Assembly (NCBI GenBank): GCA_963678705.1 | Contig: CAVMBN010000177.1 | Coordinates: 1-64,000 of the forward strand | Length of the DNA stretch: 64,000 nucleotides | Direction: 5' to 3' | Source: Panorpa germanica | Lineage: Eukaryota; Arthropoda; Insecta; Mecoptera; Panorpidae | Shown: piece after piece, positions 13,491-25,335 of the stretch | How the letters are laid out: every line of letters begins with the position of its first letter | Numbering within the stretch: the first letter of the stretch is position 1 | Notes under the pieces: model-generated | Told to the model about the DNA's origin: nothing | The model's database searches: none | What the model saw: the letters and a program-made list of their open reading frames with translations, nothing else | Position numbers and translations under genes: made by a program

Positions 13491-14123
13491 GCGAAAAAAG
13501 TAAATTAAAAGTGAGAAATTAATTATGGAAAAAAATTTAATAAATTATATGAATACTTTTTCAAACGAAAAGTATTTAAGTTTGTTTTAAATTTGTGTTA
13601 ATTTACCCTAAACAAAGTGTTTTTACAAAAGTTTGACAGTTGGAAACCAGTGGTAAAAACGAATTTTTCATTACGCGTACACGCGGTCTTATAAACATAA
13701 CCTCAAATTTGTAACTTTGATGTTTGATATAAGACATTAATAAGTATAGACAAAAAAAGTGATAATAATTAGGTTAGTGTTAGTGCTAAAACATTAAGTG
13801 ATTTAAAATTCAAGAAATCTGTAGAGATATATAAGGAAGACCTCATATAAACACTACAAATATACGGAAGACAAAAAGTTGCCGCCCACTATCAAGTAAG
13901 TCAAATAACATTAACTATAAATATTATTAAAACACAAGAATTAGTTTATATAAATGCGTGTTTTAAATAATAATAAGAGTGTATTAATTGTTATAAGTGA
14001 TTAAGTGAACAATATATGCGGTTTTCTTGGAAATAGTGATTGATCGTTCATGAACATTCAATGGTAACAAACAAATGGTAAGTAAGTAGGCATAAGTACA
14101 AGTATGTATATGAGATATTTATA
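13491..14123 (+). other. AT-rich spacer of the repeat unit (reference copy, U8)
   Basis: About 633 bp without a gene. It contains a hairpin, a conserved block TTGACAGTTGG then a CGCGT/ACGCG inverted pair then AACCTCAAATTTG, a purine-rich stretch with GGAAGACAAAAxGTTGCCGCCC, a CAA|GTAAGT site at 13896, and an ATG|GTAAGT site at 14078. It resembles a non-coding leader or promoter more than a decayed ORF, but nothing proves transcription. The spacer is about as conserved between copies as the LINE part. Confidence 0.6.
13552..13576. other. Conserved hairpin in the spacer
   Basis: AATACTTTT, 7-base loop TCAAACG, AAAAGTATT: a perfect 9-bp stem. Most other units keep it. U12, U13 and U16 change the loop (tcgaacg), and U32 and U34 change it to tcaaaca. 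U0 and U3 have aaaagtgtt, which weakens the stem. Confidence 0.7.
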
Positions 14124-14132
14124 GAAATTCAG
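14078..14132 (+). promoter_or_regulatory. Possible 55-bp GT-AG intron before the RT lead-in
   Basis: A strong donor match (ATG|GTAAGT) and an acceptor-like AAATTCAG|TGT lie 55 bp apart. The sequence after the acceptor reads in the RT lead-in frame. The acceptor lacks a good pyrimidine tract. A second donor-like site (CAA|GTAAGT) is at 13896. This is a pattern match only. Confidence 0.2.
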
Positions 14133-14230
14133 TGTGCCTTTGTTGATGTCCGGTGGCCAAGTGACCTTCAAAGAATTAGACCGGCAAAAACCTATAGGTA
14201 CGTCTACTGCGCTATGGAGAACTATTTTCA
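14124..14230 (+). pseudogene. RT lead-in of the LINE fragment (reference copy)
   Basis: Frame encoding CAFVDV, then RWPSDLQRI, then CAMENYF, which fits the RT block A region (xFVDxxGAFDNxxWP in the family), but with the central part missing after FVDV. It is in a different frame from the 110-codon segment that follows, because of the one-base loss near the AACATTATT site. In the edge copy the same region runs straight into the RT frame. Confidence 0.65.
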
Positions 14231-15817
14231 TTGTCGAACATTATTTTACAAACCGATTACCGTTCCATGAAAAGGCAACTATCTAAAGGTTGTCCTCAGC
14301 GATCTGTAATGGGGCTTGAGCTCTGGAACATGGCATTCGACGAGAACTGTGTTTCTCACTCGAAAGGTTGTGTAGACATATGTTTTGCCAACGATAATGT
14401 GATCCTTATCGGTGCAAATAGTACAGAAACCCTAGAAAGCCGTTCTCGACCTGCTATATATAAAATTTGTAGTTTCTTGAAGCTACAAAGCTACGAAACA
14501 AATACAGTACCAACGAATGATAAACTTGTAACACACCTTGCGCGTTTTACAAGGACGGAATGAAGCTTAAACTCGGCAACTATGCCGACACTATACAAGG
14601 GGGCATTTATGCTAATAGTTGTGTATTGTGCTTCGGCATGGTATTACAGGATCAATCTTTCAGATCTTCCATGCAAAGAACTATATTATTGACGATGACG
14701 CGTTGTTGCAGAACTGTATCTACAGAAGTGGTGCAAGTGATATTGAAGACAATTTCTTTAGATTTAAAAATCACTCATGCACTTACTCAAGTACAAATTA
14801 CGCTAGAACTGAAAAAATCAAATTTTGATAATTTAAAATTAATGCGACAAATTTCGAGGATTTAAAGTTAATGCGGCTGTAGGATAAAAGTCTGGAGACG
14901 ATACCAAATATATTGCCAAAGAGATGAATGCATATATGCATAAGCTCTGGCAAGACAGATGGGACTTAATACAAAAAGGAAGACCTACGTATTGGTTTAC
15001 AAGGACGTTAATATTGCTTTGCAACACAAGTGGTTCCTATCTACTATGTGTGTGATCGGCTCCTGCTACTTTAGGCGAAAAAAGTAAATTAAAAGTGAGA
15101 AATTAATTATGGAAAAAAATTTAATAAATTATATGAATACTTTTTCAAACGAAAAGTATTTAAGTTTGTTTTAAATTTGTGTTAATTTACCCTAAACAAA
15201 GTGTTTTTACAAAAGTTTGACAGTTGGAAACCAGTGGTAAAAACGAATTTTTCATTACGCGTACACGCGGTCTTATAAACATAACCTCAAATTTGTAACT
15301 TTGATGTTTGATATAAGACATTAATAAGTGCGATAAACAAAAAAAGTGATAATAATTAGGTTAGTGTTAGTGCTAAAACATTAAGTGATTTAAAATTCAA
15401 GAAATCTGTAGAGATATATAAGGAAGACCTCATATAAACACTACAAATATACGGAAGACAAAAGGTTGCCGCCCACTATCAAGTAAGTCGAATAACATTA
15501 ACTATAAATAATATTAAAACACAAGAATTAGCTTATATAAATGCGTGTTTTAAATAATAATGAGAGTGTATTAATTGATATAAGTGATTAAGTGAACAAT
15601 ATATGCGGTTTTCTTGGAAATAGTGATTGATCGTTCATGAACATTCAATATTAACAAACAAATGGTAAGTAAGTAGGCATAAGTACAAGTATGTATATAA
15701 GATATTTATAGAAATTCAGTGTGCCTTTGTTGATGTCCGGTGGCCAAGTGACCTTCAAAGAATTAGACCGGCAAAAACCTATAGGTACGTCTACTGCGCT
15801 ATGGAGAACTATTTTCA
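14231..15817 (+). repeat. Array unit U9
   Basis: Has ggggcttgag (P to L), gtaccaacg, gcgttttac and gaagacaatttc. The gtaccaacg and aaaatttgtag variants link it to U11 and to the second half of U15. Confidence 0.93.
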
Positions 15818-17403
15818 TTGTCGAACATTATTTTACAAACCGATTACCGTTCCATGAAAAGGCAACTATCTAAAGGTTGTCTTGAGCGATCTGTAATGGG
15901 GCCTGAGCTCTGGAACATGGTATTTGACGAGAACTGTGTTTCTCACTCGAAAGGTTGTGTAGACATATGTTCTGCCAACGATAATGTGATCCTTATCGGT
16001 GCAAATAGTACAGAAACCCTAGAAAGCCGTTCTCGACCTGCTATATATAAAATCTGTAGTTTCTTGAAGCTACAAAGCTACGAAACAAATACAGTAACAA
16101 CGAATGATAAACTTGTAACACACTTTGCGCGTGTCACAAGGACGGAATGAAGCTTAAACTCGGCAACTATGCCGACACTATACAAGGGGGCATTTATGCT
16201 AATAGTTGTGTATTGTGCTTCGGAATGGTATTACAGGATCAATCTTCCAGATCTTCCATGCAAAGAACTATGTTATTGACAATGACGCGTTGTTGCAGAA
16301 CTGTATCTACAGAAGTAGTGCAAGCGATATTGGGGACAATTCCTTTAGATTTAAAAATCACTCATGCACTTACTCAAGTACAAATTACGCTAGAACTGAA
16401 AAAAACAAATTTTGATGATTTAAAATTAATGCGACAAATTTCGAGGATTTAAAGTTAATGCGGCTGAAGGATAAAAGTCTGGAGACGATACCAAATATAT
16501 TGCCAAAGAGATGAATGCATATATGCATAAGCTCTGGCAAGACAGATGGGACTTAATACAAAAAGGAAGACCTACGTATTGGTTTACAAGGACGTTAATA
16601 TTGCTTTGCAACACAAGTGGTTCCTATCTACTATGTGTGTGATCGGCTCCTGCTACTTTAGGCAAAAAAAGTGATTAAAAGTGAGAAATTAATTATGGAA
16701 AAAAATTTTATAAATTATATGAATACTTTTTCAAACGAAAAGTATTTAAGTTTGTTTTAAATTTGTGTTAATTTACCCTAAACAAAGTGTTTTTACAAAA
16801 GTTTGACAGTTGGAAACCAGTGTTAAAAACAAATTTTTTATTACGCGTACACGCGGTCTTATAAACTTAACCTCAAATTTGTAACTTTGATGTTTGATAT
16901 AAGACATTAATAAGTGCGATAGACAAAAAAAGTGATAATAATTAGGTTAGTGTTAGTGCTAAAACATCAAGTGGTTTAAAATTCAAGAAATCTGTAGAGA
17001 TATATAAGGAAGACCTCATATAAACACTACAAATATACGGAAGACAAAAAGTTGCCGCCCACTATCAAGTAAGTCGAATAACATTAACTATAAATATTAT
17101 TAAAACACAAGAATTAGTTTATATAAATGCGTGTTTTAAATAATAATAAGAGTGTATTAATTGTTATAAGTGATTAAGTGAACAATATATGCGGTTTTCT
17201 TGGAAATAGTGATTGATCGTTCATGAACATTCAATGGTAACAAACAAATGGTAAGTAAGTAGGCATAAGTACAAGTATGTATATGAGATATTTATAGAAA
17301 TTCAGTGTGCCTTTGTTGATGTCCGGTGGCCAAGTGACTTTCAAAGAATTAGACCGGCAAAAACCTATAGGTACGTCTACTGCGCTATGGAGAACTATTT
17401 TCA
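15818..17403 (+). repeat. Array unit U10
   Basis: CLERS type: gtcttgagcg (PQ to LE), with the catalytic box changed to SAND (tgttctgcc). The same two changes recur in U25, U28, U33 and U35, so this is a dispersed subfamily. Confidence 0.93.
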
Positions 17404-18990
17404 TTGTCGAACATTATTTTACAAACCGATTACCGTTCCATGAAAAGGCAACTATCTAAAGGTTGTCCTCAGCGATCTGTAATGGGGCCTGAGCTCTGGA
17501 ACATGGCATTCGACGAGAACTGTGTTTCTCACTCGAAAGGTTGTGTAGACATATGTTTTGCCAACGATAATGTGATCCTTATCGGTGCAAATAGTAGAGA
17601 AACCCTAGAAAGCCGTTCTCGACCTGCTATATATAAAATTTGTAGTTTCTTGAAGCTACAAAGCTACGAAACAAATACAGTACCAACGAATGATAAACTT
17701 GTAACACACCTTGCGCGTGTCACAAGGACGGAATGAAGCTTAAACTCGGCAACTATGCCGACACTATACAAGGGGGCATTTATGCTAATAGTTGTGTATT
17801 GTGCTTCAGCATGGTATTACAGGATCAATCTTTCAGATCTTCCATGCAAAGAACTATATTATTGACGATGACGCGTTGTTGCAGAACTGTATCTACAGAA
17901 GTGGTGCAAGTGATATTGGGGACAATTCCTTTAGATTTAAAAATCACTCATGCACTTACTCAAGTACAAATTACGCTAGAACTGAAAAAATCAAATTTTG
18001 ATGATTTAAAATTAATGCGACAAATTTCGAGGATTTAAAGTTAATGCGGCTGTAGGATAAAAGTCTGGAGACGATACCAAATATATTGCCAAAGAGATGA
18101 ATGCATATATGCATAAGCTCTGGCAAGACAGATGGGACTTAATACAAAAAGGAAGACCTACGTATTGGTTAACAAGGACGTTAATATTGCTTTGCAACAC
18201 AAGTGGTTCCTATCTACTATGTGTGTGATCGGCTCCTGCTACTTTAGGCGAAAAAAGTAAATTAAAAGTGAGAAATTAATTATGGAAAAAAATTTAATAA
18301 ATTATATGAATACTTTTTCAAACGAAAAGTATTTAAGTTTGTTTTAAATTTGTGTTAATTTACCCTAAACAAAGTGTTTTTACAAAAGTTTGACAGTTGG
18401 AAACCAGTGGTAAAAACGAATTTTTCATTACGCGTACACGCGGTCTTATAAACATAACCTCAAATTTGTAACTTTGATGTTTGATATAAGACATTATTAA
18501 GTGCGATAGACAAAAAAAGTGATAATAATTAGGTTAGTGTTAGTGCTAAAACATTAAGTGATTTAAAATTCAAGAAATCTGTAGAGATATATAAGGATGA
18601 CCTCATATAAACACTACAAATATACGGAAGACAAAAGGTTGCCGCCCACTATCAAGTAAGTCGAATAACATTAACTATAAATAATATTAAAACACAAGAA
18701 TTAGTTTATATAAATGCGTGTTTTAAATAATAATGAGAGTGTATTATTTGTTATAAGTGATTAAGTGAACAATATATGCGGTTTTCTTGGAAATAGTGAT
18801 TGATCGTTCATGAACATTCAATGGTAACAAACAAATGGTAAGTAAGTAGGCATAAGTACAAGTATGTATATGAGATATTTATAGAAATTCAGTGTGCCTT
18901 TGTTGATGTCCGGTGGCCAAGTGACCTTCAAAGAATTAGACCGGCAAAAACCTATAGGTACGTCTACTGCGCTATGGAGAACTATTTTCA
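17404..18990 (+). repeat. Array unit U11
   Basis: Private agtagagaaacc (T to R) and cttcagcatgg. Carries gtaccaacg and tattggttaac. From about 17640 it begins the four-unit block repeated 6345 bp downstream. Confidence 0.93.
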
Positions 18991-21300
18991 TTGTCGAATA
19001 TTATTTTACAAACCGATTACCGTTCCATGAAAAGGCAACTATCTAAAGGTTGTAATCAGCGATCTGTAATGAGGCCTGAGCTCTGGAACATGGCATTCGA
19101 CGAGAACTGTGTTTCTCGCTCGAAAGGTTGTGTAGACATATGTTTTGCCAACGATAATGTGATCCTTATCGGTGCAAATAGTACAGAAACCCTAGAAAGC
19201 CGTTCTCGACCTGCTATATATAAAATCTGTAGTTTCTTGAAGCTACAAAGCTACGAAACAAATACAGTAACAACGAATGATAAACTTGTAACACACCTTG
19301 CGCGTGTCACAAGAACGGAATGAAGCTTAAACTCGGCAACTATGCCGACACTATACAAGGGAGCATTTATGCTAATAGTTGTGTATTGTGCTTCGGCATG
19401 GTATTACAGGATCAATCTTCCAGATTTTCCATGCAAAGAACTATGTTATTGACGATGACGCGTTGTTGCAGAACTGTATCTACAGAAGTGGTGCAAGTGA
19501 TATTGGGGACAATTCCTTTAGACTTAAAAATCACTCATGCACTTACTCAAGTACAAATTACGCTAGAACTGAAAAAATCAAATTTTGATGATTTAAAATT
19601 AATGCGACAAATTTCGAGGATTTAAAGTTAATGCGGCTGTAGGATAAAAGTCTGGAGACGATACCAAATATATTGCCAAAGAGATGAATGCATATATGCA
19701 TAAGCTCTGGCAAGACAGATGAGACTTAATACAAAAAGGAAGACCTACGTATTGGTTTACAAGGACGTTAATATTGCTTTGCAACACAAGTGGTTCCTAT
19801 CTACTATGTGTGTGATCGGCTCCTGCTACTTAAGGTGAAAAAAGTGAATAAAAGTGAGAAATTAATTATGGAAAAAAATTAAATAAATTATATGAATACT
19901 TTTTCGAACGAAAAGTATTTAAGTTTGTTTTAAATTTGTGTTAATTTACCCTAAACAAAGTGTTTTTACAAAAGTTTGACAGTTGGAAACCAGTGTTAAA
20001 AACAAATTTTTCATTACGCGTATACGCGGTCTTATAAACTTAACCTCAAATTTGTAACTTTGATGTTTGATATAAGACATTAATAAGTGCGATAGACAAA
20101 AAAAGTGATAATAATTAGGTTAGTGTTAGTGCTAAATCATCAAGTGGTTTAAAATTCAAGAAATCTGTAGAGATATATAAGGAAGACCTCATATAAACAC
20201 TACAAATATACAGAAGACAAGAAGTTGCCGCCCACTATCAAGTAAGTCGAATAACATTAACTATAAATATTATTAAAACACAAGAATTAGTTTATATAAA
20301 TGCGTGTTTTAAATAATAATAAGAGTGTATTCATTGTTATAAGTGATTAAGTGAACAATATATGCGGTTTTCTTGGAAATAGTGATTGATCGTTCATGAA
20401 CATTCAATGGTAACAAACAAATGGTAAGTAAGTAGGCATAAGTACAAGTATGTATATGAGATATTTATAGAAACTCAGTGTGCCTTTGTTGATGTCCGGT
20501 GGCCAAGTGACCTTCAAAGAATTAGACCGGCAAAAACCTATAGGTACGTCTACTGCGCTATGGAGAACTATTTTCATTGTCGAACATTATTTTACAAACC
20601 GATTACCGTTCCATGAAAAGGCAACTATCTAAAGGTTGTCCTCAGCGATCTGAAATGGGGCCTGAGCTCTGGAACATGGTATTCGACGAGAACTGTGTTT
20701 CTCACTCGAAAGGTTGTGTAGACATATGTTTTGCCAACGATAATGTGATCCTTATCGGTGCAAATAGTACAGAAACCCTAGAAAGCCGTTCTCGACCTGC
20801 TATATATAAAATCTGTAGTTTCTTGAAGCTACAAAGCTACGAAACAAATACAGTAACAACGAATGATAAACTTGTAACACACCTTGCGCGTGTCACAAGG
20901 ACGGAATGAAGCTTAAACTCGGCAACTATGCCGACACTATACAAGGGGGCATTTATGCTAATAGTTGTGTATTGTGCTTCGGCATGGTATTACAGGATTA
21001 ATCTTCCAGATCTTCTATGCAAAGATCTATATTATTGACGATGACGCGTTGTTGCAGAACTGTATCTACAGAAGTGGTGCAAGTGATATTGGGGACAATT
21101 CCTTTAGATTTAAAAATCACTCATGCACTTACTCAAGTACAAATTACGCTAGAACTGAAAAAATCAAATTTTGATGATTTAAAATTAATGCGACAAATTT
21201 CGAGGATTTAAAGTTAATGCGGCTGTAGGATAAAAGTCTGGAGACGATACCAAATATATTGCCAAAGAGATGAATGCATATATGCATAAGCTCTGGCAAG
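17640..21300 (+). repeat. Higher-order block B1, 6345-bp period
   Basis: Shares ATT TGT (17640), gtaccaacg, ggatgacctc, gtattatttg, cgaatattatt and the NQRS unit with 23985-27645. Four units separate the copies. The right end is approximate: gagactt at 21307 against gggactt at 27652. Confidence 0.8.
18991..20576 (+). repeat. Array unit U12
   Basis: Has cgaatattatt at its start, NQRS, atgaggcc (G to R) and ctcgctcg (H to R). The spacer has gagactt, cttaagg, tttcgaac and acagaagacaagaag. Copied as U16. Confidence 0.93.
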
Positions 21301-22162
21301 ACAGATGAGACTTAATACAAAAAGGAAGACCTACGTATTGGTTTACAAGGACGTTAATATTGCTTTGCAACACAAGTGGTTCCTATCTACTATGTGTGTG
21401 ATCGGCTCCTGCTACTTAAGGTGAAAAAAGTGAATAAAAGTGAGAAATTAATTATGGAAAAAAATTAAATAAATTATATGAATACTTTTTCGAACGAAAA
21501 GTATTTAAGTTTGTTTTAAATTTGTGTTAATTTACCCTAAACAAAGTGTTTTTACAAAAGTTTGACAGTTGGAAACCAGTGTTAAAAACAAATTTTTCAT
21601 TACGCGTACACGCGGTCTTATAAACTTAACCTCAAATTTGTAACTTTGATGTTTGATATAAGACATTAATAAGTGCGATAGACAAAAAAAGTGATAATAA
21701 TTAGGTTAGTGTTAGTGCTAAATCATCAAGTGGTTTAAAATTCAAGAAATCTGTAGAGATATATAAGGAAGACCTCATATAAACACTACAAATATACAGA
21801 AGACAAGAAGTTGCCGCCCACTATCAAGTAAGTCGAATAACATTAACTATAAATATTATTAAAACACAAGAATTAGTTTATATAAATGCGTGTTTTAAAT
21901 AATAATAAGAGTGTATTCATTGTTATAAGTGATTAAGTGAACAATATATGCGGTTTTCTTGGAAATAGTGATTGATCGTTCATGAACATTCAATGGTAAC
22001 AAACAAATGGTAAGTAAGTAGGCATAAGTACAAGTATGTATATGAGATATTTATAGAAACTCAGTGTGCCTTTGTTGATGTCCGGTGGCCAAGTGACCTT
22101 CAAAGAATTAGACCGGCAAAAACCTATAGGTACGTCTACTGCGCTATGGAGAACTATTTTCA
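20577..22162 (+). repeat. Array unit U13
   Basis: SEMG type (tctgaaatgg, V to E) with caaagatctatatt and ggattaatc. Its spacer is the U12 type, so spacer and coding parts have different nearest relatives. Confidence 0.93.
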
Positions 22163-23748
22163 TTGTCGAACATTATTTTACAAACCGATTACCGTTCCAT
22201 GAAAAGGCAACTATCTAAAGGTTGTCCTCAGCGATCTGAAATGGGGCCTGAGCTCTGGAACATGGTATTCGACGAGAACTGTGTTTCTCACTCGAAAGGT
22301 TGTGTAGACATATGTTTTGCCAACGATAATGTGATCCTTATCGGTGCAAATAGTACAGAAACCCTAGAAAGCCGTTCTCGACCTGCTATATATAAAATCT
22401 GTAGTTTCTTGAAGCTACAAAGCTACGAAACAAATACAGTAACAACGAATGATAAACTTGTAACACACCTTGCGCGTGTCACAAGGACGGAATGAAGCTT
22501 AAACTCGGCAACTATGCCGACACTATACAAGGGGGCATTTATGCTAATAGTTGTGTATTGTGCTTCGGCATGGTATTACAGGATTAATCTTCCAGATCTT
22601 CTATGCAAAGATCTATATTATTGACGATGACGCGTTGTTGCAGAACTGTATCTACAGAAGTGGTGCAAGTGATATTGGGGACAATTCCTTTAGATTTAAA
22701 AATCACTCATGCACTTACTCAAGTACAAATTACGCTAGAACTGAAAAAATCAAATTTTGATGATTTAAAATTAATGCGACAAATTTCGAGGATTTAAAGT
22801 TAATGCGGCTGTAGGATAAAAGTCTGGAGACGATACCAAATATATTGCCAAAGAGATGAATGCATATATGCATAAGCTCTGGCAAGACAGATGGGACTTA
22901 ATACAAAAAGGAAGACCTACGTATTGGTTTACAAGGACGTTAATATAGCTTTGCAACACAAGTGGTTCCTATCTACTATGTGTGTGATCGGCTCCTGCTA
23001 CTTTAGGCAAAAAAAGTGATTAAAAGTGAGAAATTAATTATGGAAAAAAATTTAATAAATTATATGAATACTTTTTCAAACGAAAAGTATTTAAGTTTGT
23101 TTTAAATTTGTGTTAATTTACCCTAAACAAAGTGTTTTTACAAAAGTTTGACAGTTGGAAACCAGTGTTAAAAACGAATTTTTCATTACGCGTACACGCG
23201 GTCTTATAAACTTAACCTCAAATTTGTAACTTTGATGTTTGATATAAGACATTAATAAGTGCGATAGACAAAAAAAGTGATAATAATTAGGTTAGTGTTA
23301 GTGCTAAAACATCAAGTGGTTTAAAATTCAAGAAATCTGTAGAGATATATAAGGAAGACCTCATATAAACACTACAAATATACGGAAGACAAAAGGTTGC
23401 CGCCCACTGTCAAGTAAGTCGAATAACATTAACTATAAATAATATTAAAACACAAGAATTAGTTTATATAAATGCGTGTTTTAAATAATAATGAGAGTGT
23501 ATTAATTGTTATAAGTGATTAAGTGAACAATATATGCGGTTTTCTTGGAAATAGTGATTGATCGTTCATGAACATTCAATGGTAACAAACAAATAATAAG
23601 TAAGTAGGCATAAGTACAAGTATGTATATGAGATATTTATAGAAACTCAGTGTGCCTTTGTTGATGTCCGGTGGCCAAGTGACCTTCAAAGAATTAGACC
23701 GGCAAAAACCTATAGGTACGTCTACTGCGCTATGGAGAACTATTTTCA
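22163..23748 (+). repeat. Array unit U14
   Basis: First ~650 bp match U13 one unit upstream. Then it has the ctttaggcaaaaaa spacer seen in U17, U18 and U21. Private taatatagc at 22944. Confidence 0.93.
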
Positions 23749-25335
23749 TTGTCGAACATTATTTTACAAACCGATTACCGTTCCATGAAAAGGCAACTAT
23801 CTAAAGGTTGTCCTCAGCGATCTGAAATGGGGCCTGAGCTCTGGAACATGGTATTCGACGAGAACTGTGTTTCTCACTCGAAAGGTTGTGTAGACATATG
23901 TTTTGCCAACGATAATGTGATCCTTATCGGTGCAAATAGTACAGAAACCCTAGAAAGCCGTTCTCGACCTGCTATATATAAAATTTGTAGTTTCTTGAAG
24001 CTACAAAGCTACGAAACAAATACAGTACCAACGAATGATAAACTTGTAACACACCTTGCGCGTGTCACAAGGACGGAATGAAGCTTAAACTCGGCAACTA
24101 TGCCGACACTATACAAGGGGGCATTTATGCTAATAGTTGTGTATTGTGCTTCGGCATGGTATTACAGGATCAATCTTTCAGATCTTCCATGCAAAGAACT
24201 ATATTATTGACGATGACGCGTTGTTGCAGAACTGTATCTACAGAAGTGGTGCAAGTGATATTGGGGACAATTCCTTTAGATTTAAAAATCACTCATGCAC
24301 TTACTCAAGTACAAATTACGCTAGAACTGAAAAAATCAAATTTTGATGATTTAAAATTAATGCGACAAATTTCGAGGATTTAAAGTTAATGCGGCTGTAG
24401 GATAAAAGTCTGGAGACGATACCAAATATATTGCCAAAGAGATGAATGCATATATGCATAAGCTCTGGCAAGACAGATGGGACTTAATACAAAAAGGAAG
24501 ACCTACGTATTGGTTAACAAGGACGTTAATATTGCTTTGCAACACAAGTGGTTCCTATCTACTATGTGTGTGATCGGCTCCTGCTACTTTAGGCGAAAAA
24601 AGTAAATTAAAAGTGAGAAATTAATTATGGAAAAAAATTTAATAAATTATATGAATACTTTTTCAAACGAAAAGTATTTAAGTTTGTTTTAAATTTGTGT
24701 TAATTTACCCTAAACAAAGTGTTTTTACAAAAGTTTGACAGTTGGAAACCAGTGGTAAAAACGAATTTTTCATTACGCGTACACGCGGTCTTATAAACAT
24801 AACCTCAAATTTGTAACTTTGATGTTTGATATAAGACATTATTAAGTGCGATAGACAAAAAAAGTGATAATAATTAGGTTAGTGTTAGTGCTAAAACATT
24901 AAGTGATTTAAAATTCAAGAAATCTGTAGAGATATATAAGGATGACCTCATATAAACACTACAAATATACGGAAGACAAAAGGTTGCCGCCCACTATCAA
25001 GTAAGTCGAATAACATTAACTATAAATAATATTAAAACACAAGAATTAGTTTATATAAATGCGTGTTTTAAATAATAATGAGAGTGTATTATTTGTTATA
25101 AGTGATTAAGTGAACAATATATGCGGTTTTCTTGGAAATAGTGATTGATCGTTCATGAACATTCAATGGTAACAAACAAATGGTAAGTAAGTAGGCATAA
25201 GTACAAGTATGTATATGAGATATTTATAGAAATTCAGTGTGCCTTTGTTGATGTCCGGTGGCCAAGTGACCTTCAAAGAATTAGACCGGCAAAAACCTAT
25301 AGGTACGTCTACTGCGCTATGGAGAACTATTTTCA
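23749..25335 (+). repeat. Array unit U15 (mosaic)
   Basis: Starts as SEMG type (A at 23825), then becomes U11 type from 23985 (ATT TGT instead of ATC TGT, then gtaccaacg). The switch point lies between about 23850 and 23985. Confidence 0.93.

Larger units (their letters stand above)
12647..14230 (+). repeat. Array unit U8 (reference copy)
   Basis: Close to the majority sequence in the RT part, so used here for dissecting the unit. Private or rare: cactttgcgcg, gacaatgacg, gcaagcgatatt, and a spacer deletion (taagtatagac), which gives 1584 bp. Confidence 0.93.

Noticed and set aside
13766..13785. Telomere-like TTAGG stretch (aattaggttagtgttag) in every spacer
   Set aside because: Only one true TTAGG per unit, and not a tandem run. 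No evidence of telomeric insertion by the LINE.
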